Positions 63,069 through 64,000 of a stretch of 64,000 nucleotides of DNA are shown in pieces. The stretch's first letter is position 1; the number at the start of each line of letters is the position of its first letter. A program made the translations under genes and the position numbers. The DNA comes from Mycolicibacterium palauense. Its GTDB lineage: Bacteria > Actinomycetota > Actinomycetes > Mycobacteriales > Mycobacteriaceae. The notes below the pieces were generated by a model, which saw nothing but the letters and a program-made list of their open reading frames with translations, was not told where the DNA came from and made no database searches. The stretch lies in the NCBI RefSeq assembly GCF_002592005.1, contig NZ_NVQF01000010.1, positions 37,953-101,952 on the forward strand, read 5' to 3'.

Positions 63069-63956
63069 CTAGAAGATGGTCTTCTGCCGGCCCCGCGGGT
63101 CCTGCCCGGCGGGGAAGGCGCGGAGCAGCGCGTCCTGGACGAACGAGGCCACCAGCCGGCCGTCCTCGGTGAACACCTGCCCTCGGCCGTAACTGCGCCC
63201 GCCGCCGATCACCAGGGCCTCGTGGTCGATGAGCAGCCAGCCCCGGGCATCGACGTCGTCGTGGAACGACAACGACTGGGTGAGCACGCCGGTGGAGACC
63301 TCCACGTGGGCCATCGCCTGCCCGAGGTTGGGATGCGGGCGCATGGCCGTCGCTATCAGCCAGCCGTCGGTGGCGTGGGCGACGAGCGCCCGATGCAGCC
63401 CACCACCGTGCGTTCCGTCCGGAGCGGGGGCGTCGGGAAAGCGCACCCACAGCTGCAGGCGCGCGGGCCCGGTCAGGGACGGATCCTGGACGTCGACACC
63501 ACCGACCACGATGGTCTGCGGGGCGGTGAGCGGATGCGGGCGGGCCGCGGCCACGTCCGGCGGCTCGACCTCGGGCATCGGGACCTGGTGGCGCACCAGG
63601 TCCGGCTCGGCGACATCGAGAAGCACCAGCGAGCGCGCGCAGATCCGGCCGCCCTGAACGAAACTCACCGTGGCATCGGCGACCGTGCGGCCGTCGTGCA
63701 GTGCCTCGACCTCGATGTCGACCGGCCCGGCGAACGTCACCCCGCGTGCGAACAGCGTCTGGACCGACCGCACCCGCTTGTCCGGGAACCGCCGGGCGGC
63801 CGCGACGACCGCCTGGCCCAGCAGCTGCCCGCCGAAGACCACGCCGCGTCCCTCGGTGAAGTGCGACGCGCGCCAGGTGCCCGGGCCCGACTCGGTCAGG
63901 GTGAACGCCGCGGTCAATTCGGCCTGTAGCTCGGCCGCCCGGCGGTTCCCGGACAA
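63069..63956 (-). CDS. Acyl-CoA thioesterase (TesB-like double hotdog), 5' end possibly outside
   Basis: The protein has at least 295 residues. It consists of two hotdog domains: the first with RASHFTEGRGVVFGGQLLGQAVVAA (about 29-53) and RSVQTLFARGVTFAGPVDIEVE, the second with HRALVAHATDGWLIATAMRPHP and SLSFHDDVDARGWLLIDHEALVIGGGRSYGRGQVFTEDG. The TesB catalytic Asp sits in the HATDGWLI context. The only start inside is TTG at 63956, and the frame stays open to the window end, so the true start may lie beyond 64000. It hydrolyses acyl-CoA to free acid. Confidence 0.83.
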   Translation of the reverse strand: MSGNRRAAELQAELTAAFTLTESGPGTWRASHFTEGRGVVFGGQLLGQAVVAAARRFPDKRVRSVQTLFARGVTFAGPVDIEVEALHDGRTVADATVSFVQGGRICARSLVLLDVAEPDLVRHQVPMPEVEPPDVAAARPHPLTAPQTIVVGGVDVQDPSLTGPARLQLWVRFPDAPAPDGTHGGGLHRALVAHATDGWLIATAMRPHPNLGQAMAHVEVSTGVLTQSLSFHDDVDARGWLLIDHEALVIGGGRSYGRGQVFTEDGRLVASFVQDALLRAFPAGQDPRGRQKTIF

Positions 63957-64000
63957 GCGGGTGCGGTCGGTCCAGGCGGCTGGCTCTGATACACCTCTGA

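Overview
The window looks like a chromosomal segment of a high-GC actinobacterium, most likely a fast-growing mycobacterium (Mycolicibacterium-like). The reasons are the very GC-rich codon use, frequent GTG starts, several mycofactocin-type short-chain dehydrogenases (SDRs), many P450s, hairpin terminators without T-tracts, and a predicted leaderless gene. The identification comes from protein character only; no rRNA or other species marker is present.

Layout. (1) 0-11 kb holds mixed genes: a Tat-exported GH5 glycosidase behind a 14-bp tandem repeat, a 2,2-dialkylglycine decarboxylase, a SHOCT protein, an SDR, a DinB-like protein, an aldo/keto reductase divergent from a TetR gene, a small secreted protein, and a threonine-synthase-like enzyme. 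An intact IS4-family element (9176-10682) has inserted exactly at the stop codon of the last gene. (2) 11-51 kb is a dense catabolic region. It has four mycofactocin-type SDRs and five other SDRs (one of them belongs to the 42.5-51 kb locus), five SnoaL/NTF2-like proteins, two paralogous amidohydrolases, an aminoglycoside-phosphotransferase-like kinase with an acyl-CoA dehydrogenase, a thiolase-like/DUF35 aldolase-type pair, a P450 with its ferredoxin, and an aldehyde dehydrogenase/CaiB/acyl-CoA ligase operon. Two paralogous tandem-GntR regulators bracket 25.5-36.6 kb. (3) Within it, 42.5-51 kb appears to be a self-contained flavin-oxygenase locus. It carries a P450, two luciferase-like monooxygenases, an HsaA-like flavoprotein, an SDR with an altered active site, a RibBA-like protein with a degenerate cyclohydrolase half, and a TetR regulator. 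Four copies of one palindrome, TTAGTC-N4-GACTAA, lie in front of its transcription units. (4) 51-64 kb holds a TetR/membrane-protein pair sharing a 41-bp palindromic promoter, a large arylsulfatase, an isomerase remnant, a P450/TetR pair, a luciferase-like enzyme, an SRPBCC protein, TenA, a double-length phosphofructokinase, a second copy of the small secreted protein, and an acyl-CoA thioesterase running to the window edge.

How the genes fit together (inference). The 11-51 kb region has the parts to activate an alicyclic or branched hydrophobic substrate (P450s, flavin monooxygenases), oxidise alcohols (mycofactocin SDRs, aldehyde dehydrogenase), load acids onto CoA (ligase, CoA transferase), and shorten them (acyl-CoA dehydrogenase, kinase, thiolase/DUF35). 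The substrate cannot be read from the sequence. The strongest non-gene signals are three families of repeated regulatory sites that tie distant operons together: TTAGTC-N4-GACTAA (four sites), ACTCTAy-N4-GTAGAGT (16.8 and 39.0 kb), and a conserved promoter box (21.1 and 30.5 kb).
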